From the NCBI GenBank assembly GCA_036004405.1, contig DASYRM010000110.1, positions 1 to 39,694 on the forward strand: a stretch of 39,694 nucleotides of DNA, in the 5' to 3' direction. This stretch comes from DASYRM01 sp036004405 (lineage in GTDB: Bacteria; Acidobacteriota; Vicinamibacteria; Vicinamibacterales; UBA2999). A program made the position numbers and the translations under genes. The notes below the pieces were generated by a model. That model was not told the origin of the DNA, searched no databases, and was given only the letters and a program-made list of their open reading frames with translations. Positions 8,862 to 17,436 of the stretch are shown here, piece after piece. Positions within the stretch are counted from its first letter, which is position 1. Every line of letters starts with the position of its first letter.

Positions 8862-9764
8862 ATGCCCGTCGACGCCCCCGTCCAGTTCATCGGCCCCCGC
8901 GAACCCAAACCCGAATGGCTGAAGGTCAGAGCCCCCGGCTCACAGAACTTCGTGCGCCTGAAGGGCATCATGCAGGAGCTGAAGCTCAATACGGTGTGCG
9001 AGGACGCGCACTGCCCCAACATCGGCGAGTGCTGGCACCACGGCACCGCCACCTTCATGATCCTGGGCGACGTCTGCACGCGCGCCTGCGCCTACTGCGC
9101 CGTCGCGCACGGGCGGCCCAACGAGCTCGACACCGCCGAGCCCGCCCGGGTGGCCGAGGCGGTGGCGCGCATGGGGCTGAAGTTCGCCGTCATCACCTCG
9201 GTGGATCGTGACGATCTCAAGGATGGCGGCGCCTCGATCTTCGCGGACACGATCCGGCTCACGCGCGAGCGCGTCCCCGGCTGCCGCATCGAAGTGCTGA
9301 TTCCCGACTTCCAGGGCGTGGAGTCGTCGCTGCGCACGGTGCTCGACGCGAGCCCCGACGTGCTGAACCACAACGTGGAGACGGTGCCGCGTCTCTATCG
9401 CATGGCGCGCTCGGGTGGCCGCTACGCCCGCACGCTGGAGCTGCTGGACCGGTCGCGCACCTACCGGCCCGAGATCGCCACCAAGACCGGCCTCATGGTC
9501 GGCCTGGGCGAAGAGCGCGACGAGATCCTGTCGGTGTTCGACGACCTGCGGCGCGTGGGCGTGTCGATCCTCACCATCGGCCAGTACCTGCGGCCGTCGG
9601 CGACGCACGCGCCCATGAAGCGCTACTACCACCCCGACGAGTTCGGCGACCTGAAGCAGGAAGCGCTGGCACGCGGCTTCGTGCACGTGGAGTCCGGCCC
9701 CCTGGTGCGGTCGTCGTATCACGCGCACGAACAGGCCGATGCCTTCGACAGATCGCGCGGCTAG
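8862..9764 (+). CDS. lipA: Lipoyl synthase
   Basis: LipA is a radical-SAM enzyme that inserts two sulphurs into octanoyl groups on lipoyl domains. This protein has 300 residues, the usual length. Both iron-sulphur cluster motifs are present: the auxiliary cluster C-x4-C-x5-C (CEDAHCPNIGEC) and the radical-SAM C-x3-C-x2-C (CTRACAYC). The conserved C-terminal Ser that ligates the auxiliary cluster is in VRSSYHA. Signature segments such as TSVDRDDLKDGG and LNHNVETVPRLY are intact. The ATG at 8862 is chosen because AAGAGGA precedes it. It would modify the AceF subunit encoded at 22975-24327. The 3' end overlaps the next gene by 26 bases. Confidence 0.97.
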   Translation: MPVDAPVQFIGPREPKPEWLKVRAPGSQNFVRLKGIMQELKLNTVCEDAHCPNIGECWHHGTATFMILGDVCTRACAYCAVAHGRPNELDTAEPARVAEAVARMGLKFAVITSVDRDDLKDGGASIFADTIRLTRERVPGCRIEVLIPDFQGVESSLRTVLDASPDVLNHNVETVPRLYRMARSGGRYARTLELLDRSRTYRPEIATKTGLMVGLGEERDEILSVFDDLRRVGVSILTIGQYLRPSATHAPMKRYYHPDEFGDLKQEALARGFVHVESGPLVRSSYHAHEQADAFDRSRG

Positions 9765-10248
9765 GCGAAACCGGCTCGTCACGGTCACGCTGGCGGTGTC
9801 GCTGCTGCAGGCGTTTCCGAGCGCCCAAGCCGAGTTCGGCGTCACCGAGATAGCGGACTACCGCCTCGACGCCGCGGTCTTCACGCAGTTCAACCGCGCC
9901 AGCCATCTGATCGCGGCGGCCGCACGAGCCGACGCGCGATTCGACCGCGAACCCGTGTTCACCAAGGACATCCTGCTGTCGGGAGACGTGCTGCCGATGG
10001 CTGTCGCACTCGAAGCCAGGCTGCGCAACGATCCGGCGCTGGCCGGAGCCTTCGTCGCAGCGGACATCACGCCTCACGATTACACGAAGTTCGCGCTGGC
10101 ACTGGTGGCGGCGCGGCTCGCGCACGGCTTTGTCAAGTCGGGCGTGATCCGGCGCGTGCCACCGGGCATCCACGCCGACAACGTGATGTTCGTCGACGCC
10201 AATCTCGCCGAGGTGCAGGCCGTCCTCAAAGAGACTGGGGTGGAATAG
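9739..10248 (+). CDS. Hypothetical exported protein overlapping lipA
   Basis: This 169-residue protein has a basic N-terminus and a hydrophobic stretch (LVTVTLAVSLLQAFPSAQA) that looks like a signal peptide cleaved near residue 31. The rest is Ala-rich and predicted helical; near the end is RRVPPGIHADNVMFVDANLAEVQAVLKE. I do not recognise a characterised family. The start lies within the last 26 bases of lipA, in another frame, so it is probably translationally coupled to it; a functional link to lipoylation is not implied. It ends nine bases before the convergent gene at 10258. Confidence 0.6.
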   Translation: MPSTDRAARRNRLVTVTLAVSLLQAFPSAQAEFGVTEIADYRLDAAVFTQFNRASHLIAAAARADARFDREPVFTKDILLSGDVLPMAVALEARLRNDPALAGAFVAADITPHDYTKFALALVAARLAHGFVKSGVIRRVPPGIHADNVMFVDANLAEVQAVLKETGVE

Positions 10249-10257
10249 CGAACGCGG

Positions 10258-11761
10258 TCAGCGCGCCGGCGCGTTCTTCACGAAGAAGTCCACCATCTGT
10301 TGCGCCTGCCGGCGCTGGGCGTCGTTCTGCGCGAGCGTCACGGCCAGCCGCGCCCGCGCGAGGGCGGCGTCGCGCTCCCCCACGTTCCACAGCGACCGCG
10401 CCAGCGCGGCGTGGACGAACGAGTCGCGCGGCGCGAGCTTCACCGCCGTCTGCGCAATCGGGATGGCCTGCGCCCGCTTCTCCGCGGGCCCGGAGGCGAG
10501 CACGTTGGCGAGCGTCGCGTGGGCGCCGGCATGAAACGCGTTGAGCTCGACCGCCTTGCGCAGACGCGCCTCCGCCACCGCCGATGCGGCCGCGTTGCCG
10601 TCTTGCGGCATCTCCAGCACCGCCAGCCGGTAGAGCGCGTAGAAGTTCGTCGTTCCGAACTGCTCGGCTTTGGAGAGGGCCGTCTTCAGCGCCGCGGCGT
10701 CGTCGTCCCGGGCGGCGAGCAGGGCCTCCACTTCGTACCCGGCAGCCGACTCACCCCCCTTGCGGGCCTCGACGATCAGCGCCCGCGCCTCTACCGGCCG
10801 CCCCATGGCCGTGTGCAGCGCCGCGCGGGCGTTGGCGGAATCGCCGTCCGACAGCACGCGGCTCGAAAACGCGCTGGCGGCAATCCTCGTCTCGGTCTTC
10901 AGCCGGCTGTAGGGCAGCAGTTCTTTGCGCACGTGCAGCATGTAGGTGTAGGCCCCCTCGAGCGGCTCGAAGTCGCCGTACGCCTGCCGCATGGCATCCG
11001 CCGAGGGCGTACCGCTCGCGATGGCCTGAATCGCCACGTCTAATTTGCCCGACTTGCCTATCACGGGATCGAAGAGCAGGTAGTGCAGGAGCGCCCACGT
11101 CTGCGCGTCGAACTGGTCGCGGGTGGCGGGATTCTGGTAATAGGAGGAGTCGCGAGTGGTGGTGAAGAGCTGCGGCAGACGGAGACGCGACTGCGTGGAG
11201 ACCGTCCGGATGTACCACGGCGGCGCCATGCCGAAGCGGATCTCGTTCTCCCGGACGATCGTGTTGCTCAAGACACCGGCCAGACCGTCCCGCAGCCACA
11301 GCGGCAGATCGCCCTCGAAGGACGCGTCGATCAGCAGCGATGCGTACGACCAGTACGCAAGGTAGTACGGATTGATGGCGTCGGTATCCTGCGCCTTGGC
11401 ATCAGCCTGCAGCGCGATGTAGTGACGGTCGGGCCCCGTGACCAGGACGCTGCTGGGATGAAGGCTGCCCCGCTTCTCCCAGTACTCCGGCACGAGGAGC
11501 TTCATGGAGTTCTCGTCCTTGGCGGCCACCACCAGCACCGGACGATCCAAGTTCCCTTTCATCCACGGCCAGATGGCCGTCATGGCCGCGTGAATCTGCT
11601 CGAACTGCCAGGCAATCTCGCGGGCGCGCTTGTCGCCGGCGTTGGAGACCACCGTGAATCTGGGACTGGTCACCTGCGCCCAGCTGTCGGCGGCGCTCGC
11701 ACCGCGGATTGCGGCCATCGACAGCAGGATCACGAAGAAGGTCAGTGTGCGGAGAGCCCAT
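10258..11761 (-). CDS. Exported TPR-containing protein of unknown function, N-terminus out of frame
   Basis: The mature part reads ADSWAQVTSPRFTVVSNAG, then a domain like those in secreted peptidase-like TPR proteins (LPLWLRDGLAGVLSNT, where a metallopeptidase would have HE), and Ala-rich TPR repeats in the C-terminal 200 residues. A convincing signal sequence (ALRTLTFFVILLSMAAIRGASA) precedes it, but no usable start codon is in that frame. An ATG with a purine-rich upstream site lies at 11761-11759 in the frame one base off. Removing one G from ATGGG would give Met-Ala-Leu-Arg-Thr and a perfect signal peptide. The frame itself stays open to 11865 inside the preceding gene. I infer a frameshift or a sequencing error near 11757-11759. 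Confidence 0.65.
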
Positions 11762-12292
11762 CTCCGTTCCGCCGGGGTTGCTCTGCAACGCCAGATACTG
11801 AATCGTGTCCCAGGCGTTGTGGATGCCGACGAACACCAGGAGCATCGCGGCACCGGCAATCGCAAACAGCGGCACCGTGGCCGGTCCCGCCAGGCGCGCG
11901 CCGGCCACGCACACCGTGAGGTATGCCGACAGCGGAAGCACGACGTGCCACACCCAGTCTTCGGCCACCGGTGTGTAGGTGGCCTGGCGCATCGCCCGCC
12001 GCAGGACGAGCAGCGTGTAGATGACGCCGCCGATGCCGGTGGCGAGCACCGGATAGCGCGTCATCGCCACCGTCGGCCACGGCGCCGACAGCACCGCCGA
12101 CAGCAGCAGCGCCAGACAGAAGTGCACCACGGTGGGCGTGCCGAACGCCGCCACGGTCTCCGACGACTTGCGTGAAGGCGATTCGGCGATGAGCGCCATC
12201 ACCACGAACTGAAGCCCGGTCAGCGCGCCAGCCGAACTTCCGATGATGACGTAAAAGCTCTCCCAGCCGGCCAGTACGGGTGCGTGATCCAT
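11402..12292 (-). CDS. Five-helix integral membrane protein, C-terminus probably read out of frame
   Basis: From the ATG at 12292 the protein shows five membrane helices: WESFYVIIGSSAGALTGL, the stretch around HFCLALLLSAVL, the next around ATGIGGVIYTLLVL, one around VVLPLSAYLTVC and one ending LLVFVGIHNAWDTI. That part (about 175 residues, to about 11770) looks like a complete small membrane protein of unknown function. The frame then runs on for about 118 Arg/Gly-rich residues to a stop at 11402, overlapping the signal peptide and body of the next gene in another frame. This tail has the look of a shadow frame, so the real stop was probably lost by the same event that disturbed the downstream start. 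Confidence 0.6.
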   Translation of the reverse strand: MDHAPVLAGWESFYVIIGSSAGALTGLQFVVMALIAESPSRKSSETVAAFGTPTVVHFCLALLLSAVLSAPWPTVAMTRYPVLATGIGGVIYTLLVLRRAMRQATYTPVAEDWVWHVVLPLSAYLTVCVAGARLAGPATVPLFAIAGAAMLLVFVGIHNAWDTIQYLALQSNPGGTEMGSPHTDLLRDPAVDGRNPRCERRRQLGAGDQSQIHGGLQRRRQARPRDCLAVRADSRGHDGHLAVDERELGSSGAGGGRQGRELHEAPRAGVLGEAGQPSSQQRPGHGARPSLHRAAG

Positions 12293-12311
12293 GAGCGCAC
12301 TGTATCGCGCC

Positions 12312-12674
12312 CTACCGCATCTCCGCCACGCGCGTCTTGAGCAGGCGCTTGATCAGCGCCACCGGGAGCGGCCGATCGAGCGAAAAGCGAAGCGTGCCCT
12401 TCGAGACCTGAAATGGCGCGATGGCGTCGGCGTGATCGCGGCGCATGGCCGGGGTCACCGGATATAGGGCCACATGCTGTTTGAAGCCGCCGCAGTACAC
12501 GAATGCGCGGCCGTCGATCTTGTAGCCGAGGATGCCGTAGCTGCGGCTCTCGATCGACGTCGGTGCGGCCGCACCGATCAGCGTCCGCAACTGCCCCACC
12601 GCCTTCCGGGCATCGGGTGCCAGCGAGGCGAGATACGCGCGAGCGTCGTCGGCCGCGGATGACTTCCTGGCCAT
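12312..12674 (-). CDS. DUF1801 / YdhG-like small protein
   Basis: This 120-residue cytoplasmic protein has the features of the DUF1801 (YdhG-type) family: AYLASLAPDARKAVGQLRTLI, SYGILGYKIDGRAFVYCGGFKQHVALYP and a C-terminal RFSLDRPLPVALIKRLLKTRV. Some relatives are called iron chaperones (frataxin-like fold), but function in bacteria is poorly established. It starts two bases after the stop of the YbjQ-like gene, so they form a two-gene operon. The ATG start matches the family's usual N-terminus. Confidence 0.85.
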   Translation of the reverse strand: MARKSSAADDARAYLASLAPDARKAVGQLRTLIGAAAPTSIESRSYGILGYKIDGRAFVYCGGFKQHVALYPVTPAMRRDHADAIAPFQVSKGTLRFSLDRPLPVALIKRLLKTRVAEMR

Positions 12675-12676
12675 CG

Positions 12677-13009
12677 CTACACCGCCGGCTCGATGACGAC
12701 CGCGGTGCCGTAGCAGAGCACTTCGGTGACACCGCTCATGATCTCGTTGGCGTCGTAGCGTACGCCCACGATGGCGTTGGCCCCCAGCGCCTCGGCATGC
12801 TGCACCATCAGGTAGAAGGCGTCCTTCCGCGCGCGCTCGCACAGCTCGGTGTAGATGGTGATGTTGCCGCCGACAATCGTCTGCAGTCCGCCGACGAAGG
12901 AGCCGACGATCGAGCGGGAACGCACGGTGATGCCGCGCACGACGCCCAGCGTGGTCACGGTGCGATGGCCGGGGAAGTCGAAGGCGGTGGTGGTGTAGGC
13001 GTGGTCCAT
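12677..13009 (-). CDS. YbjQ / UPF0145 family protein
   Basis: This 110-residue protein matches the YbjQ (UPF0145, putative heavy-metal-binding) family: TVTTLGVVRGITVRSRSIVG near the N-terminus and ALGANAIVGVRYDANEIMSG in the second half, followed by EVLCYGTAVVIEP. Members form pentamers; their role is not settled. The ATG at 13009 is chosen because GAGGAGACCC precedes it and family members begin there. First gene of a pair with the DUF1801 gene. Confidence 0.9.
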   Translation of the reverse strand: MDHAYTTTAFDFPGHRTVTTLGVVRGITVRSRSIVGSFVGGLQTIVGGNITIYTELCERARKDAFYLMVQHAEALGANAIVGVRYDANEIMSGVTEVLCYGTAVVIEPAV

Positions 13010-13088
13010 CGGGTCTCCTCGTAGGTGACGAGTTGTACCCCAAGTCCGGAGGTGTTGCACCGCCACGCGCCAAGCGTAAGCCGGCTGG

Positions 13089-13349
13089 CTATTTCTTTTG
13101 AGGTTCCGAGGATGCCTGGGGGTCGGCGATGACGACGAAATCGGCCGCTTCCCAGGTGAATGGCGGGGCCTTCCGTCGATCGCCCGACCGTCGCTCGAGT
13201 GGAGCCGATTCGGCGGTTTCGCGCCGATCGTCCGTCCGGCGATCCCAGGAGACCACCACCGGCAATTCAGCGGTCTTTCGCGTAAGCGCGTCGAATCGAC
13301 GCAATGCTCCCCGGCGCACCACTATGCCGACCGGCTTCTTCTTCGCCAT
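13089..13349 (-). CDS. Small basic hypothetical protein
   Basis: This gives 86 residues from the ATG at 13349 (MAKKKPVGIVVRRG). It is highly charged, with two similar segments, SWDRRTDDRRETAE and LERRSGDRRKAPP, and ends with FTWEAADFVVIADPQ. There is no signal peptide or membrane helix, and no strong ribosome binding site before the ATG. I do not recognise a characterised family; the repeated D/E-RR-x-x-DRR pattern suggests a nucleic-acid- or acid-surface-binding protein, but that is speculation. Third-position GC bias supports coding. Confidence 0.55.
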   Translation of the reverse strand: MAKKKPVGIVVRRGALRRFDALTRKTAELPVVVSWDRRTDDRRETAESAPLERRSGDRRKAPPFTWEAADFVVIADPQASSEPQKK

Positions 13350-13433
13350 GCAGAACGTTGTATCGGTCGTACGCAACTTTCGCAACGTGCGAAAGAGCGT
13401 GCAGGTGTGTAAAGCCGAGTCGGATTGCTGGAC

Positions 13434-13494
13434 GGGCCACCTGAAGGTGGCCCCCACGACTACTTGCCGGTCAGGCCCCCACGACTACTTGCCG
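13434..13494. repeat. REP-like palindrome plus 21-bp direct repeat across the sdhB stop
   Basis: The hairpin GGGCCACC-TGA-AGGTGGCCC (13434-13453) is a variant of the REP-like family. Its right flank continues into a perfect 21-base direct repeat, 13449-13469 and 13474-13494, separated by four bases. The second copy contains the last Gly-Lys codons and the TAG of sdhB, so the gene end has been duplicated. Confidence 0.7.
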
Positions 13495-14231
13495 ATCACC
13501 ATCCGCAGCAGGCGGCTCACGGGGTCGTAGAAGCGGTCCACCACGCGCTCCTTGAGCGGAATGATGGCGTTGTCGGTGATGTGGATGTGCTCGGGGCACA
13601 CCTTGGTGCAGCACTTGGTGATGTTGCAGTAGCCGATGTTGTGCCGGTCCTTGAGCTCGGGAATCCGATCCGCGGTGTCGATCGGGTTCATCTCGAGGTT
13701 GGCGGCATAGACGAAGAACCGCGGCCCGATGAACTCCTCGTGCTTGCCGTGGTCGCGCAGCACGTGGCACACGTCCTGGCACAGGAAGCACTCGATGCAC
13801 TTCCGGAACTCCTGCACCCGGTCCACGTCCTTCTGCGCCATCCGCCAGGTGCCGTCGGGCGCGTCGGCCGGCCGCGGCGTGAACTTGGTGATCCCCTTCT
13901 TCACCCGGAAGTTCCACGACACGTCGGTGACCAGGTCCTTGATCGGCGGGAACGCGCGCATCGGTTCCACGGTGACCGGCTCGTGCAGGTTCACCTGGCT
14001 GAGGCGCGTCATGCACATCAGGCGCGGCTTGCCGTTGATCTCGGCGGAACAGGAGCCGCACTTGCCGGCCTTGCAGTTCCACCGCACCGCGAGATCGGGC
14101 GCCTGCTCGGCCTGGATCTTGTGCACGACGTCGAGCACCACCATGCCGTCCGACACTTCGGTGTCGAACGTCTGGAACGTGCCGTCGCCGTCGAGATGCG
14201 TGCGCCAGATCTTGAAGGTTGCGTGCGCCAT
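13485..14231 (-). CDS. sdhB: Succinate dehydrogenase iron-sulphur subunit
   Basis: This 248-residue subunit carries electrons from the flavin of SdhA to quinone. Cysteine motifs for all three clusters are present: 2Fe-2S in CKAGKCGSC with a fourth Cys in RLMCM; 4Fe-4S and 3Fe-4S in CIECFLCQDVC and CNITKCCTKVCPEHIHI. Length and the short C-terminus match the single-anchor SDH enzymes of Actinobacteria (Sdh1 type) better than the E. coli type. The ATG overlaps the sdhA stop by one base (TAATG). Third gene of the anchor-A-B operon. Confidence 0.96.
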   Translation of the reverse strand: MAHATFKIWRTHLDGDGTFQTFDTEVSDGMVVLDVVHKIQAEQAPDLAVRWNCKAGKCGSCSAEINGKPRLMCMTRLSQVNLHEPVTVEPMRAFPPIKDLVTDVSWNFRVKKGITKFTPRPADAPDGTWRMAQKDVDRVQEFRKCIECFLCQDVCHVLRDHGKHEEFIGPRFFVYAANLEMNPIDTADRIPELKDRHNIGYCNITKCCTKVCPEHIHITDNAIIPLKERVVDRFYDPVSRLLRMVIGK

Positions 14232-16048
14232 TACGACTTCTGCTCCTCGATGACTTGCTTGAGGTGATCGGGAATCGGCGGAATCGGAATCCGCGACAGC
14301 TGCATGCCGCCGCCGGCCACCTGCTTCACCATCATGTTGATGGTGGAGTACTCGGCAACCTTGTCCGGATGATCCTCGCGGAAGTGGCCGCCGCGGCTCT
14401 CCTTCCGCTCGATGGCCGACCGCGCGATCGCCTCCGACACCGCCAGCAGGTTGCGCAGGTCGAGCGCCGTGTGCCAGCCCGAGTGGTACTCGCGGTGGCC
14501 GTCCACGCCCACGCGCGCCGCCCGCTCGTTGAACCCGGCGATGCGCGTGAGGGCTTCCTTCATCTCGCCCTCGAGGCGCACGATGCCGACCAGCGCCTGC
14601 ATCGACTCCTGCAGGTCGGCCTGCACCTTGTAGGGGTTCTCGCCGCCGCTGCCGCGCTCGAACGGCGCCAGCGAGCCCTGGATCGCCTGGCTCACCGCGC
14701 CGTCGTCCACCCGCGTCGCGCCCTGCTTCTTGGCGAACTCCGCCGCGTATTCGCCGGCGCGCTTGCCGAACACGATCAGATCCGACAAGGAGTTCCCGCC
14801 CAGGCGGTTGGCGCCGTTGATGCCCGAGGCGCATTCCCCCGCCGCGAACAGGCCGGGAATCGTGGACATCTGGCTGTCGGCGTCCACGCGGATGCCGCCC
14901 ATGATGTAGTGCGTCGTCGGGCCGACTTCCATCGGCTCCTTGGTGATATCGAGGTCGGCCAGCTCCTTGAACTGGTGGTACATGCTCGGGAGCTTGCGCT
15001 TGATGTGCCCCTCGGAATCCTTGATCTTTTCCTTGATCCAGGCGATGTCGAGGAACACGCCGCCGTGCGGAGATCCGCGCCCCGCCTTCACCTCGCGGTT
15101 GATGCAGCGGGCGACGTGGTCGCGCGTCAGCAGCTCCGGCGGACGGCGCGCGCTCTTGTCGTTCTGGGTATAGCGCCAGCCCTCTTCCTCGTCGGCCGCG
15201 GTCTGCGGCTTGTAGTTGTCCGGGATGTCGTCGAACATGAAGCGGCGGCCTTCGCTGTTCTTCAGCACGCCGCCTTCGCCGCGCACCCCTTCGGTCACGA
15301 GGATGCCGCGCACGCTCGGCGGCCACACCATGCCGGTCGGGTGGAACTGGATGAACTCCATGTCGATGAGCTCGGCGCCGGCCCGATACGCCAGCGCGTG
15401 CCCGTCGCCGGTGCCTTCCCAACTGTTGCTGGTGATCTTGTAGGCGCGCCCCACGCCGCCGGTGGCCAGTACCACCGCCTTGGCGTTGAACACATGGAAA
15501 CGGCCGCGCTCGCGGTCGTAGGCCACGCAGCCGGCGGCCCGGCCACCATCGAGAATCAGCTCGATGACGGTGTGCTCCATGTGCACCGTCATGCCGGTGT
15601 GGATGGCGTGATCCTGCAGAGTGCGAATCAGCTCCAGGCCGGTGCGGTCGCCCACGTGCGCCAGGCGCGGATAGCGGTGGCCGCCAAAGTTGCGCTGGTT
15701 GATGCGGCCGTCGGCCGTGCGGTCGAACACCGCGCCCCAGGCTTCCAGCTCGCGCACGCGGTCCGGCGCTTCCTTGGCGTGGATCTCGGCCATGCGCCAG
15801 TTGTTGACGTACTGGCCGCCGCGCATGGTGTCGGCAAAGTGCACCTTCCAGCTGTCGCGGTCGTCGTTGTTGGCCATCGCGGCGGCCATGCCGCCTTCGG
15901 CCATCACGGTGTGCGCCTTCCCGAGGAGCGACTTGCAGATGAGCCCCACCGAGGCGCCCGCGTTGGCGGCTTCGATCGCCGCGCGCAGCCCGGCGCCGCC
16001 GGCGCCGATGATGAGCACGTCGTAGGTGTAGGTAGCGTGCGCCGACAT
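14231..16048 (-). CDS. sdhA: Succinate dehydrogenase flavoprotein subunit
   Basis: This 605-residue catalytic subunit oxidises succinate to fumarate in the TCA cycle. The N-terminal dinucleotide-binding motif is YDVLIIGAGGAGLRAAIEAA; the His that binds FAD covalently is in KAHTVMAEGGMAAAM. Substrate-site segments FHPTGM, RGEGG and GGIRVDADSQMSTIPGLFAAGECASG are intact. It overlaps the anchor gene by one base (TGATG) and sdhB by one base, so the three subunits are translationally coupled. The start ATG at 16048 fits the family's short N-terminus. Confidence 0.97.
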   Translation of the reverse strand: MSAHATYTYDVLIIGAGGAGLRAAIEAANAGASVGLICKSLLGKAHTVMAEGGMAAAMANNDDRDSWKVHFADTMRGGQYVNNWRMAEIHAKEAPDRVRELEAWGAVFDRTADGRINQRNFGGHRYPRLAHVGDRTGLELIRTLQDHAIHTGMTVHMEHTVIELILDGGRAAGCVAYDRERGRFHVFNAKAVVLATGGVGRAYKITSNSWEGTGDGHALAYRAGAELIDMEFIQFHPTGMVWPPSVRGILVTEGVRGEGGVLKNSEGRRFMFDDIPDNYKPQTAADEEEGWRYTQNDKSARRPPELLTRDHVARCINREVKAGRGSPHGGVFLDIAWIKEKIKDSEGHIKRKLPSMYHQFKELADLDITKEPMEVGPTTHYIMGGIRVDADSQMSTIPGLFAAGECASGINGANRLGGNSLSDLIVFGKRAGEYAAEFAKKQGATRVDDGAVSQAIQGSLAPFERGSGGENPYKVQADLQESMQALVGIVRLEGEMKEALTRIAGFNERAARVGVDGHREYHSGWHTALDLRNLLAVSEAIARSAIERKESRGGHFREDHPDKVAEYSTINMMVKQVAGGGMQLSRIPIPPIPDHLKQVIEEQKS

Positions 16049-16851
16049 CAGAGGATCCTCCAGTCCGACCAGATCCCCATCGAGCACAGACGCACGTAGA
16101 CGTCGCAGAAGGCCACGGAAAACAGGCTGCAGTAGGCGAAGAGCTGATGCTTGTAGTTGAGCGCGCTCGAGCAGTTGTAGCAGGCCTGCCGCATCGGCGA
16201 CTTCGAGATCTCGTCCTTCACGCCGCCGGACAGGTGCCGGATCGAGTGGCAGCCGAGCGTGTACGAGGTAAGCAGCACGACGTTCACCGCCAGCACGATG
16301 GTGCCCAGGCCGATGCCGAACTCCTTGCCACCGCCCGGGGCCTCGAACCACAGCGCCTTCCACACGTCGTAGCTGAGCATGAACAGGAACAGCACGGCGA
16401 TGTAGGCGAAGTAGCGGTGGACGTTCTGCAGCACCAGCGGGAACCACCGCTCGCCGCGGTAGTGCGTGCCGCGCGGCTCGCCCACCGAGCACGCGACCGG
16501 GTCGGACCAGAACGACTTGTAGTACGCGCCGCGGTAGTAGTAGCAGGTGAAGCGGAAGAGGCCGGGGAACGGCAGGATGATGAGCGCCGGCGAGAACGGC
16601 AGCAGCGCCGGCCACCATCCCGGCTTGGGCCCGAACCAGGCGTGCTCACCCTCGCCGAAGATCACCGGGGAATAGAACGGCGAGAGATACGGGCCGAAGG
16701 TGTAATGCGCGTTCTGAAACGCCGCCCAGGTAGCATAGACCACGAAACCGCCCAGCACCAGGAATACGACCAGCGGCTCAACCCACCACGCGTCGCGGCG
16801 ATACGTCTCACCGTAGCCGCGCGGCACGAACTTCACCGGAACTGCTTCCAT
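16048..16851 (-). CDS. sdhC: Succinate dehydrogenase single membrane anchor (cytochrome b subunit)
   Basis: This 267-residue protein has five predicted membrane helices: WWVEPLVVFLVLGGFVVY, the helix around PFSPALIILPFPGLF, the one around NVHRYFAYIAVLFLF, one around TIVLAVNVVLLTSYTLGCH and a last Cys-rich one near KHQLFAYCSLFSVAFC. Candidate heme ligands are the His in NVHRYF and LGCHSIRHL. One five-helix anchor instead of separate SdhC and SdhD is known from actinobacterial Sdh1. A pair of Cys (CYNCSS) before the last helix is unusual for anchors. The ATG at 16851 is chosen because GGAGGA precedes it; upstream in-frame codons look non-coding. Confidence 0.88.
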   Translation of the reverse strand: MEAVPVKFVPRGYGETYRRDAWWVEPLVVFLVLGGFVVYATWAAFQNAHYTFGPYLSPFYSPVIFGEGEHAWFGPKPGWWPALLPFSPALIILPFPGLFRFTCYYYRGAYYKSFWSDPVACSVGEPRGTHYRGERWFPLVLQNVHRYFAYIAVLFLFMLSYDVWKALWFEAPGGGKEFGIGLGTIVLAVNVVLLTSYTLGCHSIRHLSGGVKDEISKSPMRQACYNCSSALNYKHQLFAYCSLFSVAFCDVYVRLCSMGIWSDWRIL

Positions 16852-16949
16852 CCGTCCTCCAGATGACGAGCCAAACCTCTTTACGTTAGTCGGCCGGTGC
16901 CCGTGAAGGCAAGCGCCGAACACCGACCGAAAGAGTCCGCGAGCCCCCT

Positions 16950-17280
16950 TTATGTATGGCCCGCGCAAGGTGTGGAAGCAATTCCGTCGAGAAGGGATCG
17001 CGGTGGCGCTGCACGGTGCGACGGCTGATGCAGGCGATGGGGCTGGCGGGCGCGGTCCGGGGCCGGGCGTGGACGACCACGACGGTGTCGGCCGCGGGCC
17101 CCGTGCGTCCGACGGATCTGGTGCAACGCATCTGTACGGCCGTGCGTCCGAATCAGCTCTGGGTGCCGGGCTTCACCTACGTGGCCACGTGGCACGGCTT
17201 CGTCTACGTGGCGTTCGTGATCGACGTATTTGCGCGTCGGATCGGCTCCATGCGCTGCCGCAGCGAGGACACCAGAACAC
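16950..17280 (+). pseudogene. IS3-family transposase remnant (OrfB, integrase core)
   Basis: Two overlapping frames together recreate the start of an IS3 OrfB: YGPRKVWKQFRREGIAVA, then CTVRRLMQAMGLAGAVRGR and RPNQLWVPGFTYVATWHGFV, YVAFVIDVFARRI. The frame change is near 17007, where a GC pair seems lost from a GCGCGC run. The first catalytic Asp of the DDE triad, normally in WVxDFTY, is Gly here, and similarity stops after the ARRI motif at about 17240, so at least the last half is missing. Not functional. No terminal inverted repeats were found. Confidence 0.8.
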
Positions 17281-17436
17281 TGACCGGCCCGAGTCGTGGC
17301 GAACGCTCGCGGTTCCTCTGTGCCTCCGACTTCATCCCTGATCAGATGTAACGACCAACGGCTGATACGACGGACGCCACGAGTCCGAGGCCGAGGACTA
17401 CGACGATCAAGACCCGGACGCGTCTGATTTCTCTCT

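Noticed and set aside
14219..16099. Long plus-strand frame opposite sdhA
   Set aside because: Antisense of a textbook SdhA; no motifs of its own.
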